64,000 nt of DNA from Litomosoides sigmodontis (Eukaryota > Nematoda > Chromadorea > Rhabditida > Onchocercidae). The translations under genes were made by a program, and so were the position numbers. Positions 24,391 through 37,120 of the stretch are shown here, one piece after another. Every line of letters starts with the position of its first letter. The first letter of the stretch is position 1. The stretch covers positions 1,820,001-1,884,000 of the forward strand of contig OY718805.1 in NCBI GenBank assembly GCA_963070105.1. Reading direction: 5' to 3'. The notes beneath the pieces were generated by a model. That model worked only from the letters and a program-made list of their open reading frames with translations, was not told the DNA's origin and made no database searches.

Positions 24391-26646
24391 ATGAAGCTAT
24401 ACGAATTACCGTATCTTTTGCTTTTTTTAATTTCAACAATTCAAGCAGCTACATCACCATGTTCGGATGAATTCACTGCGACAAAATGCTCCAATGAACA
24501 GAGTGATGTGATTTGTCAGGAAGCATTTCCAGTCAACGAAGCTTTGTCGGTTTCAATTCTTAAGTTCTATTCTGCTACTCTCTAACTAGCTCTAGTTTTA
24601 TTATTTTTTTTGAAACGATTTCATTTTTCAGTCCAGTGGTAAATGCACGCTGTACGAATTTCAAATCGCAAATTGCCAACGAGTGTCGCAAACAGTGTCG
24701 CAGTTGTTGTCAGCATCCAGATTTCATTTGCGCTGACAAAAAAGGTGTTCGTTCAACAGTGCTGCTGCTGCTGCTGCTCTTTGCATTCATCCGACATTTC
24801 CACTTCCCTCAAACCTTTACGTGATGCGTTGGAGGAGGAAGCGGTGGAAGTGATAGTTCAACCTGTGAATGCTCAACTCTTCAAGCACTGCTTTTGTCTT
24901 TTGCAGATTCCGCTCTGAACTGTCGTACGATCGCAGAAAATGGTCATTGTGGCACAACAGATGTTACATTCAAGGCTATCCTCGCAGTTGAATGCGCTGG
25001 TAGTTGTGGTCTGTGTAGACATGCTGGATGTGTGGACAAGAACTACCTGTTATGCTCTATGCTTCAGAGCCTTTGTGAACTATCCGACTATCATGAAATT
25101 ATGATGAGAAAGTGCAAGCGTACGTGTAATTTGTGCACGATTGGTTAGTGCAATTTTTCTGCTTCAATTATTACCAACCTATCAGAGATCTTTCGTTTTC
25201 TCCTTTCGTTGCTGCCGTCACTCATTGCGATAAGGTAGAGAGATAGGAAGGTGAAGTGTGAAATAAGTGTTTCGAAACTATCCAATGAATTGAAATGGAT
25301 GATATTTTGGATGGTTACAGATCATTTTTGCAGACACGCAATATCCTGGTTGGATTTACAACGAAGAAACAAATGCTCATTATAAGGTCTGGTTTTTCTA
25401 CACCAAAAATATTAACTTTTTAATATAGTAAATTGGAGTTCATGAGCCATTTTAAATCTAAAGTTATCGCCGATTAAATCTTGTAATTCATCCTTGTAAT
25501 TGCTTGTTAAATTTCATTTTAGTTTGTTAATGCACTTTCTCAAAACGAAAATATCAGTGCAGTGAAATATGAACGAATGTGCGCAGAGGAGGATGCGCAT
25601 TTGGTTTCAATACATTCTGAAACGGAAAATGCGTTTGTTTACGGTAACTTTACAATTTCGAATTTTTTTCACTCAATTCCGAGGAGAAAGGAAATTCGTA
25701 GTGACATTGATTAACAAATAACTTCTAAATGCTGTTTGTTTTGTGAACAAAATTTTGTTTTATTGATAAATTTAATATTTCATGTAAATAATGTCACCTT
25801 AAATTGTCAATACATCAAATGTTGTCACATTTAAATGAAAGTGGAAGTTTAACAACTTTGACATTTTGTTCATTTATATGTGAAATTTTAAAAGTAAGAA
25901 GACATGTATCACTACGATGAATACATCGAAGATTCAATCAGAAATTCAACGGTCGCTTTGTGAAATAGGTTAGATAGAGGTCCACTGATATTTTTCCATT
26001 TTTTCAAAAATATTAGATTAATGAATTAGTCTACTGACTAATTAATTAATCTAATATTTCTGAAAATTTTATCAATTTTATTATTAGAAAATAAAAGTAC
26101 CGTCGTTTGCTTGTTGAAAATGAAATTCGTTTTGTTGTTTTCCAGGATTAGCTAGTTGTGAACGAGTTTTTATCGGCTTGCGTGGACAAACAAGTGATCA
26201 ATTTGAATGGTTGGATGGAAGTGACGTAGATTTCAAAAATTTTTTTCCTGGCTTACCACTTGGTACAAACTACTGTACTTATATGAGTGAGGATAGTATG
26301 TTCTGGTATACAGATTCCTGCTTTACGAAAGGTTGTGCGGTATGTAAAAAGGTTAGTTTGAATTCTAACTTTGGTGACATGATTAATAGACGTTCAGTGC
26401 TATTATAGACGACGCGGTTATCAGTGGCCTGATCACTTGTTATTTCAATTCAATGAAAAATAAATTTGCTGGAAAATATCTGTCAAAATTTCTTTGTGAC
26501 CTGATGGTTGCATACGTGTACAATAAACTATCACACAATTGAGCAAATAATTGCAAAATGTTGACTCATAAGATGTGATGATAGCTATTATGATCTTTAT
26601 TTTTCAGACTGCAAAAATTTTGGACAAAGCGGACAAAGCGCAATAA
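24391..26646 (+). CDS. Secreted protein with three ShKT (SXC) repeats and a C-type lectin-like domain, 7 exons
   Basis: Predicted secreted or surface protein, 307 aa. Exons: 24391-24545, 24632-24744, 24907-25143, 25334-25386, 25523-25643, 26146-26351, 26608-26646 (924 nt). A start at 24391 gives a signal peptide of about 20 residues (MKLYELPYLLLFLISTIQA). Residues 25-160 hold three cysteine-rich repeats: repeats 2 and 3 fit the six-cysteine ShKT spacing ending CxxxCxxC, while repeat 1 is more divergent and has an extra cysteine. Residues 170-295 form a C-type lectin-like fold: HLVSIHSETENAFV, FIGLRG, EWLDGS, then a C...C...C end. No EPN or QPD and no WND triplet is seen, so calcium-dependent sugar binding is doubtful. 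ShKT domains share the fold of sea-anemone channel blockers, but in nematodes are common in immunomodulatory or cuticle proteins. The exon 1-2 junction is the weakest. Confidence 0.85.
24759..24780. repeat. Short CTG/GCT microsatellite in lectin-gene intron 2
   Basis: About six GCT units lie just after the exon 2 donor. They inflate an apparent open frame with a poly-leucine stretch that is intronic, not protein. Confidence 0.7.
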
Positions 26647-27259
26647 TGGAAAAATGATATCTTACACTGTATGTATCAAATATTGCTTTGAATAAGTACG
26701 TGTTAAGCAAATTTTAATTGATCGTTAAAACTAACGATCATTGATTATAACTCCCCAAAATGCATTTCTTCGTTTAAATTAAATGAATTTCATTTAAATC
26801 AAAAAATTTGACAATATTATATGGTAAGCGTTATTCTTTCATCTCTTCGATATTTTCTTTATAGAGCGAAATTGTAAATTGTAAGACAATTCATACAAAC
26901 AAAAATAATACAAAAATTGTAGAATTGTTAGGGGACGGTTAATGACCATTGACTTCAACATTAACTGATTGTAAAACGCTTAGCTTACAATTGTTTTTGT
27001 AGCAAGAAATTTGAATTAATAACTTCTGCGACACATAACATTATGTCTAATTAAATCTAATTAAACTTACAAGCGGTAGTTACTGAAATATGGTAGGAAA
27101 TATTTAAGACTAAGACTAGATATATGTTTTTTCTGGACAGTCTGATTGGCAACAATTGCTGTTTTAAGAAGAAATGAAATCTAAAATGTGTAAGGTTTAC
27201 TGAAATGTTTTTGCCATGTATTATTATGTTATCAGTGAGGAATTATGGCACTATTAATA
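26647..27259. other. Convergent 3' spacer between the ShKT-lectin and C6-like genes
   Basis: About 610 bp of AT-rich DNA between the two stop codons. A small inverted repeat TTAACGATCA/TGATCGTTAA surrounds 26718-26742. No exon seen. Confidence 0.45.
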
Positions 27260-28371
27260 TTAAAATTTCCGTTGTTCAAAGAATTCCAGACTACCTTGTT
27301 GGTATGGCACCGAGGATTCTGCACGGTCAAATTCAGGACGACGTAAATCCAACAAATAATTCAAATTTCTTGCTTCCACAACCAAACAAAACAAATGCTC
27401 AATCATGTACCGATAATTTGTATCATACAACACCCAACTACCACTTGAATCACAAACAAGCTCACCCATATTGCCATCTCCGTGATGAGCTTTTTCGACA
27501 ACTACTTGTGGCACGGAAAGTTCACTTTTATCCAAATATGGTAGTACAAATAGACCACTTTTACTAAAATTAAATATTTTTAATTTTAGCAACCATTTCT
27601 TTTAATCATTTTTTTCCTTTCATCAAATCCATTCTTATCATTTATCACTTTAATTGCTCGCATATTTGTTTTCTTTCGCAGAAAAGTGAAGAAAGTGAAA
27701 AAATATGTCGAAACAATTCTTTATACATATGGCAAATTCATCTTCGAAATGAAATTTTCAACTTTTTAAAATTATCACTTACTTGGCATTCAACTCAGTA
27801 CCAACAACAGCTACATACACCGCAACTTCCCTAACATTTGTCATATTTCGTTGACAGTAAACTGTTGCAACTGAACAACGACGATGATAATGATAAATCA
27901 CGTACTTCCCACAGCTAAGACCACGTCGCAACGTTGGACAATTCTGAATCGCTGTTTCCGGATTTAGTTCGGTACAGTTCCGTTGACATGACGGATAATC
28001 CTCATCTGCAATGAAGAAACAAAAAATCTTCCTGACTTTTTCTTCAATCTGAAAGTTCTGCGATGAATGCATGATTTCGGGTTAATTATTGAAAATATCA
28101 AATATTTCCTCTCAAATTCTTTCATACTTTTTAAATTGCCAAAAATTACTTGCTTTTTTTGCAGCTGTCTAACTTACATCAAAAAGTTCCATTTTTTCCT
28201 CATTCAGTAGAAGAAGCTAGCAAGTAATTGATTACCTTCTTGATCAATGTCTTGTTGATATGAACGCTGCGCCAACTGCTTATCATCAATTCTCTTATCA
28301 ACTAAGGCAAGCTGATCTGATAAAGCTATTGCCGTTAGCAGGATAATCAACAAACTGAGAATTCGCAGCAT
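27260..28371 (-). CDS. Secreted nematode protein with C6-like cysteine pattern, 3 exons
   Basis: Small predicted secreted protein, 220 aa. Exons 28236-28371, 27783-28005, 27260-27563 (663 nt, phases consistent). The start at 28371 gives a clear signal peptide (MLRILSLLIILLTAIALS). The mature part has a cluster of cysteines in exon 2 (CQRNC, QNCPTLRRGLSCGKY, RRCSVATVYC) and, in exon 3, GELVCDSSGSWVLYD followed by HLFC. A 'G.L.C...G.W' segment followed by a closing cysteine resembles the nematode C6 domain (Pfam C6, formerly DUF281). I assign this by pattern only, and the function of that family is unknown. A possible donor CAAG|GTAGTC near 27297 could add an alternative 3' exon. Confidence 0.7.
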
Positions 28372-29875
28372 AATCTAATCTATGAGTTCTTTTTTTTTCT
28401 GAAAAATTTTTCAATGCAAAAACTTCTCCATGCAACGGAGGAAATCTTTTGAAATTCGAGCGAAACATGCGAAGGAAAATGTTAACTAATTCTCCGATTG
28501 AACAGGGACGTTCACATTTCTTTCTCCTGAAATTATCAAATTGAAATTGTGAAGTGAAATTATTGAACGGTAAAGAAATTAAAAATTGAATTAATTTTGG
28601 AGTGAATGAGAGTGAGGCAAATGAGACATTCCGTCAAATGAAAGCATTTGCATATGATGATGTGAGAGAATCGATCGTTTGACAATTGTTCACGTAACCT
28701 CTGACCTTTTCAATGACCTCATTTATGCAATAGCAATCTGACTGAGATGAAAATGACGAACCATTAACGCACCTCTCTCGCATTTCATTTTTTTCATTCA
28801 ATTTCTTTTTTTTTTTGCAATTTTCGCAGCTAATTATCGTAATTGGGTGAAGCTCCTCACCCACAAACATTCTTCACCTGTTCGTTAGGTACACAGTGAT
28901 AAAGTTCAAATGGATTGATATGATGAAGAAATGAGTGAAAATCACTGATTTCTTTTCCATTCGTATCACTACTACTTTCATGCACAGTTTTTTTTTCAAA
29001 AAAAAATTTAACATTTCTACTTTAAGAGAAGCAGTTTGGGTGACATTACTGGAAGTGATAGTAACATTTATCAGTTGTTATGCAACGGCACGTCCATCCG
29101 ATAATTGATCTTCCTCGTGCGTCTTGTGAATTTAATTTTTCATCCATTCATGCCTGAGCAATCAGTTTCATGGAGTGATCCCATCACTGCCAGTAATTGC
29201 ATTTCGAAAGGAATGATTGGCCTAAAAAATAATTACCCATCGACGATGAATTTATCAATTCCTCTCACATCAACTTCATTTCAACATCTTTCATAAATTG
29301 AACATCACTGCTATTAACAGACTTCCTTGTAGAGAGTGGCTGAACTTATCTTAATCAATAGTTCAGAGAGTTAGCTCAAAATTAGGCTCAGACTAAAGAG
29401 TTAGAGTTAGTGGCCGGGGAGGGGGTGGGAGGAGCGAGAGGAAAAAGCGAAATTATTATAAAATTAAAAAATCATAGTAACAGGTAAGTTTTCAGCATCA
29501 TTTATAAACAATTAAATTACTTGAACATTACTGGTCGCATTCCTATATTTCGTAATTTCGTTCTCAGTGCGTATTTAACCGCAGTAACATGAAGAGGTTA
29601 TTTGGAAGCAAAACATTCAAGTCGAGAAGATGAGATCAAAGATTGGATTGAATTTTCGATTTTAAATTTCAATGCTTGAAGTGTTCCATCTGAAATGATC
29701 GCAAAACTTGCAAGACATTTCGTGAGAAGAACTGGACATTCTAGTAGTAAGCATAATTGTTCCACGTTCGACTTAATAGAACATAACTGTCACCCTCAGG
29801 GTTACTTTCAACTTCTCCTAACCGAGCAACAAGTAGCATCTGGTGATCGGTGCAGTATGAAAATTGGTCGCGCTT

Positions 29876-29930
29876 AAAAAAATACCTGAATTTAATTCAG
29901 GTATTACTATCACCTGAATTCAGGTATTTT
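29876..29930. repeat. Nested palindromes built from ACCTGAATT
   Basis: AATACCTGAATT and its reverse complement flank one base at 29881-29905. Six bases later a second perfect palindrome ACCTGAATTCAGGT occupies 29912-29925. Flanking A-run and T-run let the whole block also pair as one larger stem. Could be a cruciform, a miniature-element remnant or a dimer-binding site. Confidence 0.6.
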
Positions 29931-31109
29931 TCTTACTTTGAGAATTCACCTAGCGTGAAAAGTCATTAATGATTGTTGGGTTTATCTTCACGTTTCACGA
30001 GATCTCAAACGGAAAGCAAAGGTCAGGAGATGTGATGTGACCTGTTAGCAGTCACTCATTCCTCTCCATTACCTAAATAACCGGAGCTATCTGACGCTCA
30101 AGGCACGTCAGGCAGTCACTTGCAGTTGATGTTAAACAGCCATGCTTTGTCGTCACCAACTGAAATTGATATTTGCAAATTAATCAGAAAAAAACACAGT
30201 TAATTAATTAATTTTAACAAGTTAGAAGAAACTATTAGTGACATTGAAATTGCTCCAGCGATTTTAATCAAAACATAATTAAAAGTGCTTAAAATTAGCT
30301 GCTTTGTTAATTTGTCTATAAGCTAAATAAAGAATTAAAATTCAGAAAAAAAGCATAGAAGGCTTCTCCTTTTCAGAAATAGCAAAATTTTGGGAAAATT
30401 TAGAGATTTCGCAAAGATATGAGGAAAGTTTTGCTAAATTTCTAAATAATCGAATGTTTGTGATGTTTGTGATGTGCACGTAGGCTACCTATTCTTCTGT
30501 TTAACAGATTTCAGGCAATTTTTGATCATTTACAATTAGTGCTATCGGAGCGGATGAGTGCCATTACGGTAGGTATTACTTCGATAAGCTTCGGGAAGAG
30601 TTGCCATTATCGTATTGCGGAAAAATCGCTAATTTATAATAAAATAGTATTGATTTTCTGAAAAAGCTAAGTTTGAATTTGTTCAAAAACTTTATTTAAA
30701 TGAGATATTGCGATGGAAGAAAGATGTTCCATCAGCGCTTAATCTGTAGAAGTTATAAAGGAATAATGAATGCGTTGTGTGTGTATGTTTTTTTTTTTAT
30801 TCATAACAGTACCGAATAAAAATATACGTCAAACTCGTAATGATTTAATTATTACGGATTACGTGAATAATTATTTTAGCAACAAAACACTTGCCAAGTA
30901 AAATAAATTCAATTACCGATATTGAAATTTGAAAATTGCTTTCCCCGTAATGTAATGTAATGAATGACAGGAAGTGCTAAAGGACGAAAATCAAGATACT
31001 CAGTGGTAGAAAAGTCTTAACTAACTATCATTAGTGCTATTAGACCATTTCAAATCAAATTTCATAATTTTCCAGAAATTAAAAAATCTTTATTTCCTTT
31101 TTTCCTCCC

Positions 31110-31133
31110 CCTCTCTCTCTCTCTCTCTCTCTC
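31110..31133. repeat. (CT)n microsatellite
   Basis: About 11 uninterrupted CT units. One of many polypyrimidine/polypurine tracts in this spacer; others lie at about 31338-31358, 32202-32224, 33450-33490, 34599-34630, 34805-34832, 35895-35932, 37505-37533 and 38325-38370. Confidence 0.85.
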
Positions 31134-34100
31134 CCTTCCGCATCCACTTTCTAGTAAGGAGAGGGATGGATGCAAAATTTGTGGGATGCTTAGTGATGGT
31201 AGTTTTGCATTTTCTTTTTATTGGTATGAATGAGTAAAATGCAACGATGAAATTGTCATTTGAAAATCGCTGTCCCTGCCTGTAATGAGAGAAATAGCGG
31301 TGAAATAAAGGATGAAAATATATCTAAAACGGAGGGAGGGAGAGAGAGAGAGAGAGAAATAAATAAATAAATATTCAGTCATTTCATTCATTCACACATC
31401 CGTTTTCGCTTTTAAAAATGAGCCGGTATGAGTGAGCAATTGGAAAAGGCGACACAGAGGGAGGAAGTTCGTTGAAATTCGTTGACCCGAATTCGGCTTA
31501 TTTAAGTTCTACCGCTGGGACATTTTATCGGTGGCGAAAAAAAAAACCGGTTCATCTCTCCTCCATACAGACAAACGTGTACAACAGATAGATCGGACAA
31601 ACTAGTAGCAGTGGTAGTAGTATACCTTACCTACCAACCTACACACACGTATATGTATGTCAACGTTTATAGCTCCGATCGGCTATATGGGCAAGTGAAT
31701 GAATGAATGGATGATTTCACGCAAACAGTTATCAATCACACGTGTGCCATTAGCTTATCATCTTATCATTTATCGTTCTGCGTTGTTGGATTGGTTACTC
31801 AGTGATAATCATTGCTAAACCGTTTCTCAATTGAACTCATTGATCCTCATCAATGATAAGCAATGATTTGATCGATCGGACTGCAAAAAACGGAAATTTG
31901 ACATTAACTTGTCGACCGGACTGTTTGTGAATGTGATACGGTAACATATCAAGGAATAAATTTTGAATTAAATTATGCATGAAATGTACAATTTTGGTGG
32001 AAAGATTAAATAACTATGAAATTTGAAATTTCAACAAAGCATTGTCAATTGTGCTTTATCATAGTTCATTTGTAATTTACGCGCCACTCTATCTTATTAT
32101 TGCCAATAAAAATTTCATTTATTTAAAAGAGATAGAAGGAGAAGGGAGAAGTGGGGAGAGAGTCGGGTGATCCTAAAATACAGGACCGAATTTTTGTTTT
32201 ATCTCTCTCTCTCTCTCTCTCTCCCTTTCTCCACATTTCCTTTTTTTTTTTGTTGTAAATGAGGGCATTCACAAATGTAAATGAAACGACATATTAACGA
32301 ACAGTACGATCGATCATTGGAGGGGGAAAGAGACCGATAATATGCTAACAGGTAAAAATTAGGACAGTTAAAAGAATCGAAACATTCATTTTCATTTCTT
32401 CTCAGTTCTTTTTTTTTTTGAACGAAAGACCTACTTCATCCTTGACCCCAATTCTCTCTCCTAACTTGTTCCAATAATTTCTCTTTTTTTTTCACACAAA
32501 ACAAATACCAGCTTTAAGTAAGAAACGGAAAAAAAGATCGACTAATTTCGTAGAGGAAAAAATGTGTGGCAATAACGCTTTTAAATTAATTTACATATTT
32601 TGTACTTGATAAATTACATTGTGATAATTAAATGCACTTATTAAATCAATTCTTTGATCAAAAATCATAACAATTTAGGTTAATGCAGCAAATCACACGT
32701 GCTGCTCACATTGTGCTCATAAATTAGATGGATGTAAATATTTTGTCTCCCAGGATGGATTGTGACTAACTGCCAGGTCACAACGACTACTACTTATTGA
32801 CGGTAATTGTAAGTGTGGAGGAGGAGCAGCACCACCTGTTTTGTTGTTTCGTCACTGTTTACAGAGCTCGTACCACGTACGCCATGAAATCGGTTGTACG
32901 ACACCTTCAAATAATCGCAAATTTTGACCTCCAAAAAAGGCATATTTCAAATTGTTAACTAAAAATTCAATTACCCTTCCTTTCCTGTTGTTCTTTCTGA
33001 GAAGACACCAACATATAATAGTCTTGTCTACTTGATTCACTGTGATTTCAATTAACTAATTTAACTTATCAACTATCATCTCCCCTAATCACTACTCTAA
33101 CGAACTAACTACTACTGGGACTTATAAGACAGATGGATGTAATAATGAGAATTTGATAATTGAATAAATAAATAAACAAATGCATCATATTAGGAGTTTT
33201 CTTTTATTCGTAACGGACGATTCACTTTCAGTGCATTTCTTTTACAGTGTTACGTAACCAACCGGAGTTTCGGTTTCAGGTTTTCAGGTTAACAGAAGGA
33301 TTTTTGTTAATGGAAGAAAAGAAAATGTAAATAATGGAATGCATATCTCTCTAGTAATAAACATAGATCTGGTGAAACCAGCCCTAAAATTTAGGTAATT
33401 GTGTCACTGCCATAGGATCCGTCCTCATTGCAATGGAAGAATAAGAACCCCCTCCTCTCTCTCTCTCTCTTTCTCTTTCTCTCTCTCTTTTCGCCTCAAA
33501 ATTTCCACTCTCATTTGCTTTGTCAGCCACCGTTGAGGAGAGATTTCACTTTCAATTTATATCAGTAATTAATTTTTTTCCGGATTTAACCTACATTTTA
33601 AGATACAATTACAATTTACTGTTTCTACAACCATTCACTGTCTAACTTTTACCCTTCAAGAATGATTCTTAAGGAGGCGAACAAATTTTATTTCCATTTT
33701 TGGAGTGCGTTTATTACAAAAATGAATTGTAAAAACTGGCCGCTCCTGCAATTATATTTCATTCATTTTTCTTTTCTCGTATGCAATTTTTTAGAATATG
33801 TTGACCGGAAATACGGAACAGGTAATTTACTGTATGAGTTAGTAGCTCACTCTCCCAATCTTTTCACTCAAATCAAAATTATTAGTCGCAACATCGATGT
33901 GAAACGATGTGTGTGAGATGGTTGTTTTTGCATTTTTGCAATATTTTTCATTAATTACTAATAATACTGATTAATCATCAGTAGTATGATGATTTATGTG
34001 ATATTAGAATTTAAATTATAGCAGTGGAATGGTTGACTTGGAATGCGAATTCGTAGTTCTCATCATAATTTCATCACTTTCTTTTTTCAAATAAATAACT

Positions 34101-34594
34101 GGATGATTTGAATTTGAATTAATCAAATGAATTGTTTTAAAAAAAAAAAATTGATCAATGCTAAGTGAAATGGTTGCGTGCAACAGTGGGATTGGCTTGC
34201 TACATTAGCCATGAAGGTGAAACCTAAGCCAATCGTCATTGCAGGACAAAAGCTATTGTTTCAATGAATTGAAATTGTTGAGGAAAAAAAAAACAAAAAA
34301 CATTGAAATAATTTATGGCCGAAAAATTGAGAGGGATGAGATCTAGCAATATCAGTTGCTTGACGCACAACGAGTAAATCAATCGGTCATCTCATTAAAG
34401 AGAAGAAAAGAGAAAGAGAGCGCTAGCCTTTTTTCATTTCAATTATTTTGCTGAGAATGCCGTTGAATGGAATCGTTTTCATATTCATTTTAAATATTTT
34501 ATACTGCGTTTTTTTTCCTAAAAAATTTAAAGCTTATTTTATCCACAACAAAGCAAGAAGAATTTGTTGGTTATCTGTGGAGAGGTTGTCAATG

Positions 34595-34598
<4 letters not shown>

Positions 34599-34627
<29 letters not shown>
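34599..34627. repeat. (GA)n microsatellite
   Basis: About 14 GA units. A similar tract follows at 34805-34832. GAGA-type tracts can act as nucleosome-free promoter elements, but no transcript is evident nearby. Confidence 0.85.
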
Positions 34628-34630
<3 letters not shown>

Positions 34631-35211
34631 TGTGTATTTTGTGTGAACTTCTCAAAAGGTCAATTTTTCGTTTTTTTTTGTGTGTTAAAAATTTATCGGT
34701 TCAATTCGCTCGTCTCATGCATTAGTAAATTTCACTTTTAAAAAGTTCCGTTCAGAGAGGAAACAAGGGCGACGAAAACGAAGAAGGTCTTTTTGATGAA
34801 AGAGGGCGAGAGAGAGAGAGAGAGAAAGAGAAATACGGAGGGGGAGAAGATGGCGAAAGGCCATACATAATTCCTGTTATCGCCTGTCACTTTCACTTTC
34901 CTGCCGATTCCTTTCCGCTCTACCCATTCTGTTACTCTTACTTCTTACTTGTAATTACCACTACTACTACTTACTGCTGTCTACGTACGCTACGCACGCT
35001 ACGTACTGAAATTGGGCAAAAAATTTCTCGAAAAAAGTCTGCCGTAATATTTCACTTTTTCAATTGCACCTTTAAACGTAGAAAATTATAAATTTGTATA
35101 GCAATAAATGAACGCTTTTTGAAGCTATCGACTTTGCAAGAAAAGCATATTTTATGATTTCCTTGAAATTATGGCATGATTTTTCAAGATTGTAAATTTA
35201 AAATTTCATAT

Positions 35212-35255
35212 GTGCGTGTGCGTGTGCGTGTGCTTGTGTGTGTGTGTGTGTGTGT
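35212..35255. repeat. (TGTGCG)n/(GT)n microsatellite
   Basis: GTGTGC units grade into pure GT repeats. It generates a false poly-CV open frame on the plus strand. Confidence 0.85.
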
Positions 35256-36191
35256 CAAGTGCGTCTGTCTATGACCACAATAGTTCCTGTTCCACTTTTT
35301 ACATTCAAATTCCCGCATACAACAGCACTTTTTCTTATTTATTCGGAGAGGGTGAGCACCTCAACACTCAAACCCTCTCAGCCCCTCTCCCATACACATC
35401 TCTGGTCCTTCGATATGAATTTTATGAAATTCATAACATTTTCATCTCACCCTCCTCCTTTTCCTATCGCTATTCACTGTAGTTACTAATGATCTCTTCA
35501 GTTTTACTGTTATTTCTATATGAACTTTCTCAATGAGTGGTAATTAACTGACCAACTATTTAATTAATTAGATAACAGTTATTGCAGTGTAGTCGTTCAT
35601 TCCAGTAATTTCTTAATTAACAACACTCTTCCTGTGGAAATTCAATCAAATTTCGACCGGTGTTGGCCGCTTGTTCATCTCGTTATCAGTCTTTTGATAT
35701 TACCGTTATCACCTTATCGCTTTTATCATTTGTGCTATCATTTAATGAATTAGCTAAGGTGAAGCTGTGATGTTTGATGAGTGTAAATGGAATGAGTATG
35801 TTCCAGAAAGATAACAGTTGATAGTTCGAATCTAAGAAACGAAATACCACTCACTTCATTCTCTCCCATTCGTCACAAAGACTTCTTTCCTCTTCTCTCC
35901 CTCTCCCTCTCTCTCTCTCTCCCTCTCTCTCTTCAATGAATGGTAACAATGCTGTTGAATAAATTTTGTCTCCAGCCATGTGAAGTTACAATGGATCAGA
36001 TAATCATGATTTGAGGAGCACGTGTCTCTCTGTCCCTTTCCTTCTCCCTCCCTTGTATTTGATGTCAGCGCATTTTTCGAGGTCGTATTGGACGTCATGT
36101 CCGAGCGCCCTTTAGCCTCCTGTCACCTGCGATTATCATTTATCTTATCTGTCGTTCTCTTTTTTTTCTTTGATTAAAGTTTAACAACTAA

Positions 36192-36215
36192 GTAATGTGA
36201 TGCAAATCACATTAC
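36192..36215. promoter_or_regulatory. Perfect 10-bp hairpin with GCAA loop, containing the octamer ATGCAAAT
   Basis: GTAATGTGAT, loop GCAA, ATCACATTAC. The centre reads ATGCAAAT, the classical POU octamer. Symmetry about the GCAA means it could be a double-stranded site or, if transcribed, a GNRA-type tetraloop hairpin. No gene is adjacent. Confidence 0.4.
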
Positions 36216-37079
36216 GTCCACTCCTAACAAATTTCAATAAAAATTTGAAATTCATTGAAAATTGCTGTTGAGCTTAGGTATCATCGTATTGAAGTGTATA
36301 AGTAATTTCACGACAGTTATACCTACGCTTCGCTGATCCTTCTTTTTACGGCTTCTTTTCACCGATCATCACCGATGCTGTAATTTTTCACGTAAATTCA
36401 TCTAATATGCATTAAAATGGAAAATAATTTCGAAATTGTGGATGGAAATAAATTTTTCGGAGTAAATTTAGTTTTAATTTACCGATACCCCTCGTTTTTA
36501 AATTTTTACTCGCACTGTAAAATTCACAATTTCTATACAAAACATTTGTGCAGAATGTGACAAATTACTCGAGGGAAGAAGGCCAAGTCATTTGAAAAAA
36601 TTAGAAAGTCCCAGTTGGAAGAAGTAAATTATAAAGTTATGAATACAGAGATGTATGATAGGATATAAAGATGGAAAGTAAATTAAATTCGAAAATGACC
36701 TTAAATTATCAGCATCAACACGATCATCATTGCTCTCTGCAAGTATCTGTTCGATTTTTCAAATTTATCAAAAGTTTTTTCAACCGTCTTTCTGATGAGA
36801 TACGACTTTTTTATTTTACACCACTCAAATTTTACCTTCCATATGGATCTATCCTTCGCTTTCCTCTCTTTTCTTCCACATCTGTGCTTTAACAACAATT
36901 TTCTCAGTTTCAATTTCATCATCTTTTTCGGTCCCATTAGCAATTTCACTTTTGCCATTTTACGTGTATCAATGAAAAGTGGTCAGTTGTGGTCATCTAT
37001 AAATCACTGTTGGCAAATTTAACTTGAAGGATAGCGGTTAGCAAGCAGGAAATGCACATAACATAATGGTTAGCGACAA

Positions 37080-37120
37080 TGACCTCACGAAGGTCACGGA
37101 GGCGGGAACCTGACCCCGCC
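37080..37120. promoter_or_regulatory. Everted AGGTCA repeat followed by a GC-rich hairpin
   Basis: TGACCT, five bases, AGGTCA (37080-37096) is an everted pair of nuclear-receptor half-sites. Immediately after, GGCGGG (37101-37106) can pair with CCCGCC (37115-37120) across an 8-base loop. This GC-rich island stands out sharply from the AT-rich surroundings. Confidence 0.4.

Noticed and set aside
27205..27567. 120-codon plus-strand open frame
   Set aside because: Exactly antisense to exon 3 of the C6-like gene, which has a signal peptide, consistent phases and cysteine spacing.
33662..33916. 84-codon plus-strand frame with a pseudo-exon (TTTTTTAG ... CAG|GTAATT)
   Set aside because: No family similarity, AT-driven composition, no partner exons found within reach.
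35210..35489. Poly-CV plus-strand frames
   Set aside because: Product of the GT microsatellite followed by unique DNA without recognisable protein features.
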